Positions 35,633-47,683 of a DNA stretch of 64,000 nt are shown piece after piece (position 1 is the first letter of the stretch; every line of letters starts with the position of its first letter). The notes under the pieces were generated by a model. That model saw nothing but the letters and a program-made list of their open reading frames with translations, was not told the DNA's origin and ran no database searches. This DNA comes from Paguma larvata (taxonomy: Eukaryota; Chordata; Mammalia; Carnivora; Viverridae), in contig CM057839.1 of NCBI GenBank assembly GCA_030068075.1, positions 20,935,167 to 20,999,166 of the forward strand, in the 5' to 3' direction. Position numbers and translations under genes: made by a program.

Positions 35633-35964
35633 CACCTATTTTAACATAGAGCTCTTACATTACCATTTTTCTTAAATTGATACTTCTGCATAAAAGAACC
35701 TCAGACTTATGAATCCAAGTGCTTATATAAAAACTACCCTTAAGATGTATTTTCCTGGGAGGAGAGCAACTTATCTCCCTAATGTAATTAACCTCTTTAA
35801 AATTTAAAAGATATTCCCCCTGCTGTCTGGGGGACTGTCTACCCCTTTGAAATATGAACATATAGAAAATAATGAAAATCTTTTCAGTAATGTTTTAACT
35901 TTTAACAGATTCTGTTAATCTGAATTCATTTTATCAGAAGCCTTGACCATGCAAAAACAGATTT
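35633..35964. other. Unassigned sequence
   Basis: Contains 'gctgtctgggggactgtcta', faintly LTR-like, but not enough to call. A 68-codon minus frame has no motif. Confidence 0.35.
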
Positions 35965-36720
35965 TCCATGTTTTTCCATATTTTAGACAGGTTTTTTAAA
36001 TTTTGTTTTGTATCCTACCCATTCTCTGGTTCTAGAACTCTAACAACAAGAACGTTAGAACATTCATTATTGTGCTTCTGGACCCTCAGTCTGCTCATTT
36101 TTCTTCTATATTTTTGCCTCTCCATTACTCATACTGAGTTATTTCTATTATCCTATTTTCAAATTTACTAATCCTAGTCCTCTCCATTCTGCTATTGAGC
36201 TTATCAAATCAGTGTTTTCAGTTATTATTCAATTCTAAAATTTCCATTTGGTACTATGTTATATATTTATTTTTCCTCCTAGGGATTTCTATCACTGCAT
36301 TACTCTAGGAGTGTTTTGCTTTACCTCTATTGCATGTTTATTAAAACCACTTTTAGATTCTTTGATAACTGACATCTATTTTCATCTTGGGTTTAGCATC
36401 CTTTGATTATCCTTCCCTAGAGAATTTGTCAGATCTTGTTTATTGAGTCCTACTGGATTATATTTAGCATTTTGAGTATTATCAGTATAGGGATCTTATT
36501 TAAATTCTGTGGAAATGTTTTAATTTTGTTTTACTTATTTTATCTGGAAATCAATCTTCTAGGGTTTACACTGCTAGTTCCAACCCAGCTTCTGCGCACT
36601 TTGGTTCTACAGTCCATTCTATTTAATGACTTTTCAGTGCTATCTAAATCTGTCCTACATGTGTTCCAGCCAAAAGCCAAACTGAGAACCTAGCCACAGT
36701 CTATTTGCTGTTTCAGTCCT
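35965..36720 (-). mobile_element. Ancient L1 5' region, antisense
   Basis: 'tctccattctgctattgagc', 'aattctaaaatttccatttg', 'ttttgagtattatcagtata' and 'gggatcttatttaaattctg' follow the antisense L1M 5' region in order. Its source is probably different from the L1 3' end at 34930. Confidence 0.6.
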
Positions 36721-37145
36721 CAAGCAGGTTGATATCCTGATTAAAATCAGGTGCTATGATGTACAAATTAGGAATAAGCCCAAGCATCCATACAGAATTT
36801 TATGTCATTCTCATGTTACACATTCCCTATGACTGTTTTGGCCTTTGGGGCTAAATGAGAAGAAAATAAAACAGTAGGAATACTCCCTACCGGCTTTAGA
36901 ACTCTCTTCCTTTGGTAAGAAGATTCCTTCCTTCAGAATTTAGAAGCCAGAATATTTACCATTTCACTGTTTCTGCTACTGGACTTCAAGTTCAGAAATG
37001 GAGGTTGACACTAGGAGATTAAACTTTTTTCCTACTTTCTCTGTTCCAGAGTGGCCCCCTTTTCACATAAGCCAGAAAAAAAATTTGAAGACCTTTGTTG
37101 TCTGTGCTCAGTGTGCAGTTACATATTTGTATTGCATTGTGTATA
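36721..37145. other. No recognised feature
   Basis: Possibly more L1 5' UTR debris. Nothing firm. Confidence 0.4.
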
Positions 37146-37148
37146 GGC

Positions 37149-37213
37149 GAGAAAAGAAGAAAGAAGAAAAGAAAGAAGAAAGAAGAAAAGAAAGAAGAAA
37201 AAAAAACAAAAAA
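37149..37213. repeat. (GAAA/GAA)n purine microsatellite
   Basis: Almost pure A/G run built of AAGA, AGAA and GAAA units, ending in A-runs with two C's. Homopurine-homopyrimidine tracts can form triplexes. The overlapping K/E/R-rich and F/S-rich open frames are artefacts. Confidence 0.92.
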
Positions 37214-37470
37214 CGAGCAAGCAAGCTCTGTGAAATTCACCCTGGGTTCTGCATGGTTTGAGTTCTGGTTTTCTTTCCCTACGTACCTACAATCTAGCTC
37301 TCATAAACTCACAATGTTCCACACATTCTTTCATGATTTTTAATTCCATCCAGTAGGAGAGCCAGGTAAAGTGTGCTTTAGAACCAGAAGCTGAAATCTG
37401 TATTTTTTTAATCTCGACAAATTGATATTGCTAAAATATAGGAACATATTCCATTTCCTCATGTGTACTG

Positions 37471-37474
37471 AGAC

Positions 37475-37505
<31 letters not shown>

Positions 37506-37508
37506 CAG
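37471..37508. repeat. (AAAAC)n short tandem repeat
   Basis: 'gacaaaacaaaacaaaacaa' then 'caaacaaaaaaaac'. No SINE body was found beside it. Confidence 0.85.
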
Positions 37509-40500
37509 ATGCAACCTACTTTTGTACCTGTGTGATGCTCATCAAGAATATAGGGGAGTGCAAGCAAATGGCAGAATTGTCAGTTTTGTATTTCCAGCTT
37601 TCCTTCCTCTAAAATATCGGAGCAACTGTGTTAAGTAAAACAAATCACAAAGGCAACATCTATGGCAAAATGAGATGAAAGTGTATTCTAACTACTCTCC
37701 CTCATTCAGGGCAGGTTTGGCCAAATTTCAAATGGCAAAAGACTCCTTTGTCATCACTAATATGAAGAAGGAAGAGGCAGGAATGATTTCTGTTACAAAA
37801 GTACCAAGTAGAAAACCAAAAACTATCACTGGGTGCTGCTAACAAGGAAGTTCTGTACCTCAACCTTAAAACAGCAAATTTCGATTTTTTAGCATCTAGT
37901 CAATGCACTAAAAAAGTAATTATTTGTAACCAAAGTTATGAGACAAACATGATAGAAAAATAAACTTAACATTGCTTCAATCCTAGAATTAATTGGAATG
38001 CAGAGGCTGTTTTCTCATTCCAGCCTTTTGTAATTTTAAATATTGACCAACCCAGTAAAAACAAGCACTGCTAGTATTCAGATTTGGGTATCTAATTGTC
38101 ATTTTCTTTTCAGTGCAACCAACACTATGTGGAGATATGTTTAATTACTCTTTTAGGACAACACATGTACAAGATAAGCCTGGCACTCCAAATACTAGAA
38201 AAAGAACTTGATCACCACGTGTTTTTCAAGGGAACTTAGGCAACAGCATGATTCCTAACGATCAACAGCAGGACAATATAAACATCAGTAAAAGTAACAG
38301 CCACAAAGATAACATGTCATCTATTAATATCCTGTATCTGTTAGTTTTAAATAAAAACACATTTGTCAACTTTGGAGAATTCTAGGATATCAATTCATTC
38401 TGAACAGTAACCATTATAAGACAAAAAGGAAATGACTTGCCTTTCTTTGTAAGGTAATCAAATTATACAAGAAAAGTTTTATATAGGAACACCAACTACT
38501 AAACAGACAATAGAATTAGAATATCCCCAATTTCACAATGCCTTTTGATCTTGCAATGAAATTAAGGCTATCAAAATCAAGAAAATGGAAACAAATGATA
38601 TATTCCTTATGAGTATACAATTCTACCTGTGAAGTATTCTTACAAAAGTATTGAAATATTCAATGTTTTAGTGTTACTAGCATTTTAGAGAAAATGGGGG
38701 TATAAAAACATGTTAATAGAGATACAATCCACAAAATTCAGACTGATAAACTCTTAGAAAAAGATTTAGTTTCCTCAACAAATTACAAGGACAATGAAGA
38801 AAGATGAAGACTGATTGTAATCTATTATTTTATTCTAGATTATAATCCAACCAATTAAAATACATTATGAAACATGAATAGATGAGAACATATATTTGAG
38901 ATTAGCTTCAAAGTCATCAGATATGGCAGTAGTATAGGATGAGGTGAAGATATAGATAAAATAAGAGTGAACATGAGTTAAAGTAATTGAAATTGGTGGT
39001 GGGTAACTGATACCACAAGCTAACTTCTACCTTAATGGTTTAAAAAAAAGTTTCAAGATGTAATTTTCTAGTGTAACTGATTAGAACTAAATCCAAATCC
39101 TAATATGAACTCAGACATGTCTGTAGCTGAAAATTATTTTAAAGTTTATGTAATATATGAACTCATTTTACTACAAGGAACATAAGATTTCTGTTTCTCA
39201 ATTTTAGGTATACTCCTTTAAGCAGTGATCCAGAATTTTCTAGAAAGAAAAATTGTAATCATGTATTTGTATACTAAGATTCTTAGGAAATAGGAAGATG
39301 ACAACATTTCTACACATTCAGTTGACTCGTTTACATTTGGTGAATTCAAACTTTTTCCTTTAAATACAGCATTACAGTATTGTAAATTCATAGTTCCAAT
39401 TACAATCATTCCAAATCTGTGCTCTTAAATAGTTATGAGTAAATATGATTACACCTGAATAAGAATAAATATACCTGTATTTCTGACAGGTACATTATTT
39501 TTTTCTTTCCAGGTTTACCTCAGTTTAAAAAGTGGTGATCCACAAAAATATCCATTTTTAAACTCTTCCTAGGTCAGTCACATAAAATCTCACTTGTCAC
39601 TTTCACCACACTTGAAATACCCAGGTTGTGTTGCCAAGAACTACCTATCTTGAACAGAGCTCCGAAGGCACAAAAGTTTAAAAGTTTTCCATCTGTCTAT
39701 AACTATACACAAAGACATTTTGTCAGTGTATTTAAGGATTTTATCTGAATGACCAAAGGGTCCAACATGTAAGGGGATTGCAAAGCTCGAACTCCTCCTC
39801 TCCTCCCTGTATGCAACATTTCTGCAGAAGGCCAGTTGTTGAATGGCCTAGGTCCTATCATGTGCTTTATTACTTACATTTATAAAAATTCTGCATTTGT
39901 CTGGAATTATATAAATACAATGGAACATTTACTGAGTAAGCACTTGTACTGTCTATATTTGAACACATAGATGCTATTGGTTAACCCACTCAACTTCAAA
40001 ATCCTGATATTCTTGTTCTCTCAGTATTTTGCAATTGGCTAAGTTTAGTTATGACTACCAAATACACTATTTGTTTTGCTTCTTACCTAAGTTTTAAACA
40101 ATTGTTTTAAACTAAGCCAAATTGATCTGAACTGATTACCGCTGAATTTTTTTGTGTCACCTCACATTTGTTTTTATGCTTAAATTTTGTTTCTTCGTCC
40201 CTAGGTTGAAGTGGCATCCTAATTTCTCACTGTTACTTTTTTCAAATTAAGTACTCCACAGCAATCTCAAGGTACTCTACATGCAATGTTAAATTTTCTA
40301 TGAAACAGTAGTACATTCTTTTTAATTGATGAGAAACCTAAGGCTATATTAAATATAGCTTTAGAATGACTTCAAACTCTGGAAGCTAGATATATTTCTA
40401 AGTCAATCAAGTATTTTGCAACAATGTTACATAATCTTTTAGATTCTACAGTAGATAGATGCTATATGACTACCATGTGTTTTAGGACTAACAATCATGT

Positions 40501-41249
40501 TTTCATCTGGCTAGAATCACCATTATCCTTTCAATCATTGTCCACCTGCTCTTCGGTAATTTTACCTAAGCTAATCTCAGTTTGTCAAAAAGCCACTTTC
40601 ATTTCCCTTTTATTTAATTTTCAATTTTCCTCTGTTAAGAAAAAATGAAGATGGTCAATATTCCTTTGGTAAATGTCGTTATTACCCTATATATGTGCAA
40701 ACATTTAAAAGTAAATTCACTTTTTAAGTTTAATGTTAACTTCTCAAAGGTTAACCTTTCTCAGTCAACTCTTATCTAAAAAGTTGAAAAATTTAGGATA
40801 AAAACATATCACAAGATTTGTAACAATTTATAAATATATTCAAGTAACTTATTTCTAATAGTAATTTTTATTTACTCAAAGTTAACCTTTACGTTCAGAA
40901 ACATTAAATTCTAAATGTTATAAATTGGTTGAGAGGGTTTTTTAATTCATAGTATCAGTGGTACATATAGTTTAAATATAGAGGATTTAAAGTGAACATT
41001 AGAAAGTGTTCAAAAACTTCTTAAATTTTTCAAATGGACTAAAAAATCTGTCAAATGCATTTTTTCTTTCCTCAAATTTTCCTAAATAATCACGAGACAT
41101 TCCTTTAAGGCATGATGGCTTTGGTTCTACCATCATTACCCACAGGCCCATAAACTGCTGTTTCACTTTTTAAAAGCCTGTATGCTCAGGCAACTTGGTA
41201 ATGCATAACAACTTTTTGAGATTCACTATGCTGATGTACGTATTATGCA
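37509..41249. other. Long span without recognised repeats or genes
   Basis: About 3.7 kb in which I can name no element. Open frames are under 80 codons and without motifs. This is one of the places where conservation data would be most informative, because repeats do not explain it. Confidence 0.4.
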
Positions 41250-41420
41250 GTTTCTTTCAACAAACACTTCCTAAACAGATCTCATGCATCAGCCACAACA
41301 CCGTATGCTCAGAACAAAAGGGTGACTAAAAAATACAAATTTGATTTCAAGAACCTCAAAATCTAATGAAAAAATACATACAGATAATTCTACAAAACTT
41401 GCCAGTTACAATTAGTCTTA
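41250..41420 (-). mobile_element. Probable L2 3' fragment, antisense
   Basis: 'caacaccgtatgctcagaac', 'caagaacctcaaaatctaat' and 'atacatacagataattctac' parallel the antisense L2 3' block ('caggcactgtgctagg', 'ggagcttacagtctagt', 'gacagacaaataa'). Confidence 0.42.
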
Positions 41421-41829
41421 TGTACAATGGGTTTTAAAAGTGGTTTTGGCCCAAAGTCTGTTTTTGACCCAAAAATCATCTTTTAGGAAAATACTCAAGT
41501 TTTGAAAAAATTACATTATAGATGTGTTATACAAAAAGGTTTCAATAAGAAAAAATGGTAAAATTATCAAAATATTCCTGATATCTGTATACTTCATTAA
41601 GTAAAATATTTTAAACATTCTTGTGTAAAATGTTCTTTAAATAAATGACTTTGTATTTTTAGAAATGTATGATTTGTGTTTAAACAAAATTGGAATTCAT
41701 GAAAATAGGAATTTCAATCATACACATAATGTGTCTGATGAAGGAGGAAGACTTACAGGCTAGAGTTGCTGCAGCATGACTAAAAGTCAAGTCTAAGGTC
41801 TAAGATAGTAGCCATAGCATCAGTAAAAC

Positions 41830-42300
41830 TCAGATATAATCATAAATATGATAGACCATTAGGGAATGGGTTTATTTGGTTATCAGGCACATACAGAAGA
41901 CATAAATATTGCTGCATGATTTATGGTTTAATTTTTAAAAAATGATCTCATTCAAAGAAAAAAAGCATAAAGTAGTCCTGAGTTATTAGGAAAAGTTTGA
42001 CATATACTGCAGTTGAGATGCCTGTTGGATATCCCAATGATCTCCTAGAGACAGAGGACTATAAAGCACTGAAGCTTACAAGAGATACATGATCTGAAAG
42101 CATCAGTAGAAAGTATTTGAATCAAGTGATATGTTCCTAGGAATAATGTTTAAAGACTAAAAGAAACTCAAACAATTGAAGGATTCTGTTTTGCAAAGAA
42201 AGAAGCCAGAAAATATCAAAGTAAAATGGGAAGAAATATCAAGAAATCCTGGAAGATTACAGAAGTATCGATGTGTCAAAGACCAAAAAAATGTAAAAAC
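41830..42300 (-). mobile_element. L2 LINE, antisense
   Basis: 'gcagttgagatgcctgttgg' followed by 'atatcccaatgatctcctag', 'gcaaagaaagaagccagaaa' and 'agaaatcctggaagattaca' match the L2 reverse complement in order, covering the same part of L2 as the copy at 23985. Confidence 0.55.
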
Positions 42301-43267
42301 TTTCAAACAAAGAAGTGCACGTATGAATTAAGATATTTGTTATGAAGATGATCAATAAAAAATTATAAAAATGTTAAGACCCACATTACTACTAGAAAAT
42401 CTGCATGGTTCAAACAGGACCAGCCTCAGGGAGACTAGTATGTGCTTACTTACAATTTTCCCAGCTAACAACGCTGCGTAGCCCTGGGGGAAAACTGAAA
42501 CAACCCCAAATATACATTCAGATTTGCTGTGCAAGAACAAACTGGAGAATTCTCAATGGTACATCTTTCACAGCTGTGTCTCAAAAATTTTCATAGTTAA
42601 ATTATGAGGCTTCCAGTTTTTCATATTAGCACCCTCAAGCAAAAATCATGCCATTGGACAACTGCTTCTTGATGAGGCATTGCTTCTTCCAAAGTATGAT
42701 GCTTTAAAAGGACAGAGGCAGAAGAGAGTAATTGGGGTAGTAATTGGTCCAAACTGAAATTGGTTCACAGAAAACATGGCCTCTGGCATAGCATCTTCAC
42801 CAAATAGAGAATAAATTATATGAATATGAAATTTATCTAAATGACTTCCTAGGGCTCTGGCTGCCTGCCAACTTGCTCTGTTGGATAATTGAACTGGCTC
42901 TCAAAATTTACATCAACCATACTACCTCCTTAGCATTTTAGGGGATGATGCTAATGGAAACCAATTGGACAGTGTTTTAGAAAAAACTACACTTTTCCAG
43001 CAAAAGCCAGACTTGAGTTGATTTTTCCTCATTCGAGTGAGAATAAAAAGGAGAAAGTTATCTTTCCTATAAAATGTGTATAAAACTTTTTGAAAAATAT
43101 ATGATAAAATATCTAGATATTTCCTGCCTTGAATTCTCAGTCCTATTTTTAAAAGCATGGAATCTGAGAAGAAAAAATCTTGAAAGAGTAAATAATTTGT
43201 TATCAGACCAAAATAAAAGCATGTTGAGAGTGAAATCATTCATGTGCCTTAAAGATGAAACAGAAAA
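42301..43267. other. No recognised feature
   Basis: Includes opposite-strand open frames of 62-105 codons without motifs. Nothing assignable. Confidence 0.45.
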
Positions 43268-43494
43268 GGGGCACCTAGGTGACTCAGTAGGTTAAGCATC
43301 TAACCCTTGGTTTTGGCTCAGGTCATGATTTCATAGTTTGTGAGATCAAGTCCTACATTGGGCTCTGTGCCAACAGCTCAAAGCCTGGAGCCTGCTTCTG
43401 ATTCCTTGTCTCCCTTTCTCTTAGCCCCTCTCCCCCCACCTCATGCACTCTCTCAAAAATAAGTGTTTTTTAATTTAAAAAATAAAAAAAAAAA
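43268..43494 (+). mobile_element. CAN-SINE
   Basis: Full-length plus copy: 'ggggcacctaggtgactcag', 'ggctcaggtcatgatttcat', 'agcctggagcctgcttctga', CT-rich stretch and an A-rich tail with TTTTT and AATAAA-like interruptions. No clear target duplication. Confidence 0.92.
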
Positions 43495-43752
43495 CATGTA
43501 GATCTCAAATGAGGATAATTGATATTTAAGAAGAGAGATTCCAGGATAAATTCATAAGAACTCTATTTTAAAAATTAAAATACTAAAGTTAGGGACAATA
43601 TTACAGATATAAATGCAATAATATCACATAAAATTAAAGGATACAAATCGACCTTGAGGTTTTAAATGTCAAAGATAAAAGGAATATTCAATAGGAGTCA
43701 ATAATAGAAAATAAAAGTTTTGGACTAAAATCATTTAAAATATAAAATATTT

Positions 43753-43923
43753 GCAGCACCTGGGCAGCTCATGCATTTAAGTGTTCAATTCTTAATTTCA
43801 TCTCATGATCTCATGGTTTGTGGGTTCAAGCCCCACATCAGGCTGTGCTGACCTCAGAGTCTGCTTTGGATTGCATCTTCCTCTCTCTGCCCTTCTACTT
43901 GCTCTCAAAAATATTTAATAGGA
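43753..43923 (+). mobile_element. Diverged CAN-SINE
   Basis: 'gcacctgggcagctcatgca', 'tctcatgatctcatggtttg', 'gggttcaagccccacatcag' and 'ctctctctgcccttctactt'. The gap before the T-rich 'ttcttaatttcatctcatga' word shows small head deletions. Confidence 0.87.
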
Positions 43924-43953
43924 ATATATATATATATATACATATATATATTT
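43924..43953. repeat. (TA)n microsatellite at SINE tail
   Basis: TATA repeats with one CATA interruption immediately after the tail of the SINE at 43753, so probably tail-derived. Confidence 0.85.
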
Positions 43954-44139
43954 GAAGAAGATATAAGTGAATAAACTTCGAAGAAATTTGATATTCATGT
44001 GTGTCCATCAAAAAGACATTTGTAGTAATATACATCCTTTAACAAACTCGGATTTGTATCATGTATATGCAGAGATATGTCACTTATAGGAGAGTTCAAA
44101 TTAACTTTGGACTATAACTTACAAGAATATGAGACAAAA

Positions 44140-44320
44140 GTCAGTCTACTCAGCTCTAGTTTTGGACTCTTCTAATGTGATTTGGACAATTCACATTACT
44201 TAGCCTTTCCAAGTAAAATTACCATCATAGCTGACTATAAGAACTAAGAATTTATATAAAGCTCTAAGTACAGCAATATGTTTGGCAAAGAGTAAACAAA
44301 AATTAGTGCTTAAGATATGT
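44140..44320 (+). mobile_element. MIR SINE remnant
   Basis: Sense MIR order: 'gtgatttggacaattcacat' then 'acttagcctttccaagtaaa', 'attaccatcatagctgac', 'atataaagctctaagtacag' and 'gtttggcaaagagtaaacaa' (MIR: 'gtgaccttgggcaagtt' to 'gtgcctggcacatagtaa'). Confidence 0.5.
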
Positions 44321-45034
44321 AAAATGAATACATGAAAAAATACTGAGACTAAATATGAAATACATTTTACAAATTTGGTGGTTCATTCATTCTTCATGAA
44401 TATTCCTTCATGTCTTCAGTAAATAATAAATTAAAATGCAAGTTATGAATAATTCCTTATAGAGGAAACAAATAACTCATCAATAGGCATTTGTATTCCA
44501 AGGAGAAAGAAAGGACTATAAGTAGTAAAGTGGTTTGTTCTCACTCCACGTTATATAGAAAGAACCAAGAATTATTTGAACTTGAATAGTTCATAAAGAA
44601 TTTTTAAAAGATAGGCAGTAAACTATTTCACCCTCCTATGAAAGGGAAAGGCACACGGCACAGCTAAGGGAACATTAAAAGAAAATCCTGCATTAAACAA
44701 TCCTGGGTAGGATAGAGATGTCCTACCACCCTGCATGAGGGGCAGGATCACAGAGAAAGTCCCACGTGGAAGCTTGCCTGAGACTGCAGGTAAGTAAGCA
44801 TCAACTGGCAAGACACAGCAGTCAACCACTTAGGGAGAGCTAGGAGAATGAAGGGAGACCTTTGAGGGACATAGAGGGAAGGTCTAAGTTTGAAGGTAGA
44901 GATGAATTCCAGTAATAAGATACAAACCCAACTGCTCAACTCCTGAGAGGAATGAACCACATACCTACACTATCATTTTAGCAGATAAAGAGACATGTAA
45001 CATTACAAGGCATGAATTATATATATTTTAGCCT
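44321..45034. other. No recognised feature
   Basis: 44620-44960 is less AT-rich than its surroundings and has two overlapping minus-strand open frames (68 and 70 codons) without motifs. No element is assignable. Confidence 0.4.
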
Positions 45035-45290
45035 CTAAATGTGCTAGATATTATGTTAAGCAGTAAATTAAAATTTTGAAAAAAGTGGATAAAACAACTC
45101 TGTCAATAATCAACAGAACTTTATCCAGAGACTATCCCATGTAGGGTTATATGGGAGAAAATATAAAATTACTATGCTTAATGTACTAAGGGCTCTAGTA
45201 GAAAAGATGATCAGCATGTATGAATAGATAACTTCAAAAATGGAAATTGTATAATAGAATGCGATGAGAAGCTAGAAAAAAAGACTATCA
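45035..45290 (-). mobile_element. Possible L2-like 3' remnant, antisense
   Basis: 'gtgctagatattatgttaag' then 'agtggataaaacaactctgt' loosely follows the antisense L2 3' block. Weak. Confidence 0.32.
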
Positions 45291-45292
45291 CA

Positions 45293-45508
45293 GGGGTGCC
45301 TGGGTGGCTTGGTCAGTTAAGCATTCGACTCTTGATTTCAGCTCAGGTCATGATCTCCCTGTTCGTGAGTTCAAGCCTCACATAGGACTCTGTGCTGATG
45401 GTGCAGAGCCTGCTCAGAACTATCTTTCCCTCTCTGCCCTTCCCCACTCGTGCTTGCCCTTTCTCAAAATAAATAAACTTTAAAAACATTTAAAAAATAA
45501 AAAAAAAC
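45293..45508 (+). mobile_element. CAN-SINE
   Basis: Well-preserved plus copy: 'ggggtgcctgggtggcttgg', 'cagctcaggtcatgatctcc', 'gttcgtgagttcaagcctca', 'gctgatggtgcagagcctgc' and a tail with AAATAAATAAAC-type units. It lies just left of the young L1. Confidence 0.93.
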
Positions 45509-45546
45509 CAGGGTGATATATGAAAATATGTACATTTGTGGATTGT

Positions 45547-46442
45547 TTTTTTTTTGTTATAATAGTTTATTTTCAAATTGGTTTACATATAACACCCAGT
45601 GTTCATCCCAACATGTGCCCTTTTAAATGCCCATCACCCCCTCTCCCCCCTCCCTCATCCCCCTTACCCTCAGTTTTTTCTTAGTCTTTGAGAGTCTCTT
45701 ATGTTTTATCTCCCTCCCTCTCTGTGTCTTTTTTTTCTTTCCCCTCCTCCCCTCCCCCTGGTTTTTGCTTAGTTTCACAAAGTCCACCTATTCGTGGAAA
45801 CATATGGTATCTGTCTTTTTCTGACTGACTTATTTCACTTAACATAATACCCTCCAGTTCCATCCATGTTGCTACACATGGCCAGATTTCATTTTTTCTC
45901 ATTGCCACGTAGTAGTCCATTGTATATAAGTACCATAACTTCTTTATCCATTCGTCAGTTGATGGGCACTTGGTCTCTTTCCATGATTTGGCTATTGTCG
46001 AAAGTGCTGCTATGAACATTGGGGTACATGTGCTCCTATGCATCAGCATTCCTGTGTCTCTTGGGTAGATTCCTAGCAGGGCTATTGCTGGGTCATAGGG
46101 TAGCTCTATTTTCATTTTTTTGAGGAACCTCCACACCGTTTTCCAGAGTGGCTGCACCAGTTTGCATTCCCACCAACAGTGTAGGAGGGTGCCTACTTCT
46201 CCACATCCTCGCCAGCATCTATAGTTTCCTGATTTGTTCATTTTAGCCACTCTGACTGGTGTGAGGTGGTATCTCAGTGTAGTTTTGATTTGTATTTCCC
46301 TGATGATGAGTGACATTGAGCATCGTTTCATGTGTCTGTTGGCCATCTGAATGTCCCCTTTGGAGAAGTGTCTATTCATATCTTCCGCCCATTTCTTCAC
46401 TGGGTTGTTTGTTTTTCGGGTTTGGAGTTTGGTGAGTTCTTT
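45547..46442 (-). mobile_element. 5'-truncated, relatively young carnivore L1
   Basis: Reverse-strand L1 with its 3' end at the left (T-run 45547-45555, 3' UTR-derived words 'aacacccagtgttcatccca') and ORF2 C-terminal coding up to about 46442, where L1 similarity stops. About 0.9 kb long. Unlike the other L1 pieces here it keeps an open frame of 233 codons and clean landmark words (for example 'tttgcattcccaccaacagt'). That indicates a much later insertion. 5' truncation is usual for L1. The right flank does not obviously repeat the left, so no target duplication is claimed. Confidence 0.9.
45699..46400 (-). pseudogene. L1 ORF2p C-terminal fragment, open
   Basis: A 233-codon frame encoding the C-terminal part of the L1 ORF2 protein. 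The full protein is about 1,275 residues and has endonuclease, reverse transcriptase and this cysteine-rich tail. Visible here is a C-X3-C-X7-H-X4-C knuckle at residues 62-79 (C62, C66, H74, C79), followed by the family-typical [26 protein letters not shown] and [20 protein letters not shown] blocks. The last 30 or so residues ([19 protein letters not shown]) are E/K-rich and read past the usual end of the ORF2 homology. Endonuclease and RT are absent because the insertion is 5'-truncated, so it cannot drive transposition. No promoter is visible. Confidence 0.9.
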
Positions 46443-46728
46443 CTGGTTTTCTCATCCGCATGTTCAAAGAAGGCATGAATTTCTTTAGAAATATTTTTTT
46501 AGGCACCAACCATCATGTTTCATAGGATTGGTAAAGTAATGGTTACTAATAAACATGTTTTAAAAACAAAAAAAAAAAAATAAAACAAAATCCCAACTTA
46601 ACTTTATTAGACATTAATTTTTTCTGTGTATTTTTATCTCTTCCTTTGATATTGAAAAGTATTGCTTTAGTATATATTTTTTTCTTTTTTTAGGCTTCTT
46701 TTTTATACTTTTAAGAAATCCTTTTGGC
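46443..46728. other. T- and A-rich spacer
   Basis: Contains an A-run at 46568-46580 and several T-runs. No element is assignable. Confidence 0.45.
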
Positions 46729-46970
46729 CATGAGACACTCTTAAACAGAGAAACTGTTAAACTGGGAGTTACTGGAGGAGAGGGGAGTGGGAGGATGGGC
46801 TAAATGGTTGATGGGCATTAAGGAGGGCGCTTGTTGGGATGGGTACTGGATGTTATATGTAAGAGATGAATCACTTGGGTTCTGCTCCTGAAGCCAATAC
46901 TGCTCTGTATGTTAACTACCTTGAATTTAAATAAATTAAAAAAAAAAATAAAAAAATAAAAAAAAATATA
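46729..46970 (+). mobile_element. L1 3' UTR end (carnivore type)
   Basis: 'ctcttaaacagagaaactgt', the G-rich 'gaggggagtgggaggatggg', 'ggagggcgcttgttgggatg', 'gtactggatgttatatgtaa' and 'ctgtatgttaactaccttga', ending in an A/TA-rich tail (46936-46970). This is the plus-strand 3' terminus of a carnivore L1, strongly 5'-truncated. Confidence 0.82.
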
Positions 46971-47270
46971 ATGAATGCTTTTTTAAAGGATTCATAAGTA
47001 GATCTGTCAGAGCCAAGAAAAATACTAGTGAACATTAAGATATGGTCAATAAAAAGTATACAAAGTAAAACAAGTAGAAAAGTCAACTGTGTATCTAAGA
47101 AATACAGGACAATATCAGATAGCGTAATTAAAATCGCAGAAGGAAAAGAATACAAGAACACTGGAAGACACCATCACTGAAAAGTTTCCAACAACACTGA
47201 AAAATTACTGAACCATAAATTCAAAGGACTCATAGTACCTTAAAATACCAAAAACAAAAAGTAAAATTGC

Positions 47271-47273
<3 letters not shown>

Positions 47274-47312
<39 letters not shown>
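47274..47312. repeat. (AC)n microsatellite, about 19 units
   Basis: Uninterrupted AC dinucleotides of about 39 bp inside the L1 ORF1 remnant. Probably length-polymorphic. Confidence 0.97.
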
Positions 47313-47314
<2 letters not shown>

Positions 47315-47352
47315 TGTGTTTTAAGAAAGCCAAAGAAAAACAAGATCAACTG

Positions 47353-47354
<2 letters not shown>

Positions 47355-47385
<31 letters not shown>
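47355..47385. repeat. Poly(A) run of 31
   Basis: Pure A tract within L1 ORF1-like sequence. It could be an expanded internal A-run of L1 or the tail of a tiny insertion; the flanks do not decide. Confidence 0.9.
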
Positions 47386-47387
<2 letters not shown>

Positions 47388-47475
47388 CATTGCATGAAGG
47401 TAAGAAAATAGATTTTTCAACAAAGTATACGTAAGCCAAAAGGCCATATAGTGATAACTTTAAAGTTCTAGACGG

Positions 47476-47683
47476 AGGGGTGTGCCTTGGTGGTTCAGTC
47501 AGTTAAGCATCTGACTCTTGATTTCGGTTCAGGTCATGATCTCAGTCATGAATTCAAGCCCATCAGGCTCCACACTGTCAGCACAGAGCCTGCTTGGGAT
47601 TCTCTCTCTGCCTCTGCCCCACTTAATGCTCTCTCTCTCAAAGAGACTTAAAAAAATACCTTTAAGAAATAAAGAAAAAGTTA
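47476..47683 (+). mobile_element. CAN-SINE with exact 11-bp target duplication
   Basis: Plus copy: 'gtgccttggtggttcagtca', 'ggttcaggtcatgatctcag', 'tgtcagcacagagcctgctt' and an A-rich tail. The 11-mer aaagttctaga is at 47462-47472 and 47684-47694. A small deletion joins 'gatctcag' to 'tcatgaattcaagcccatca', removing part of the B-box side. Confidence 0.93.

Noticed and set aside
45699..46400. 233-codon minus frame as a host gene
   Set aside because: Its sequence is the L1 ORF2 C-terminus with the usual cysteine-rich knuckle, in a 5'-truncated insertion.
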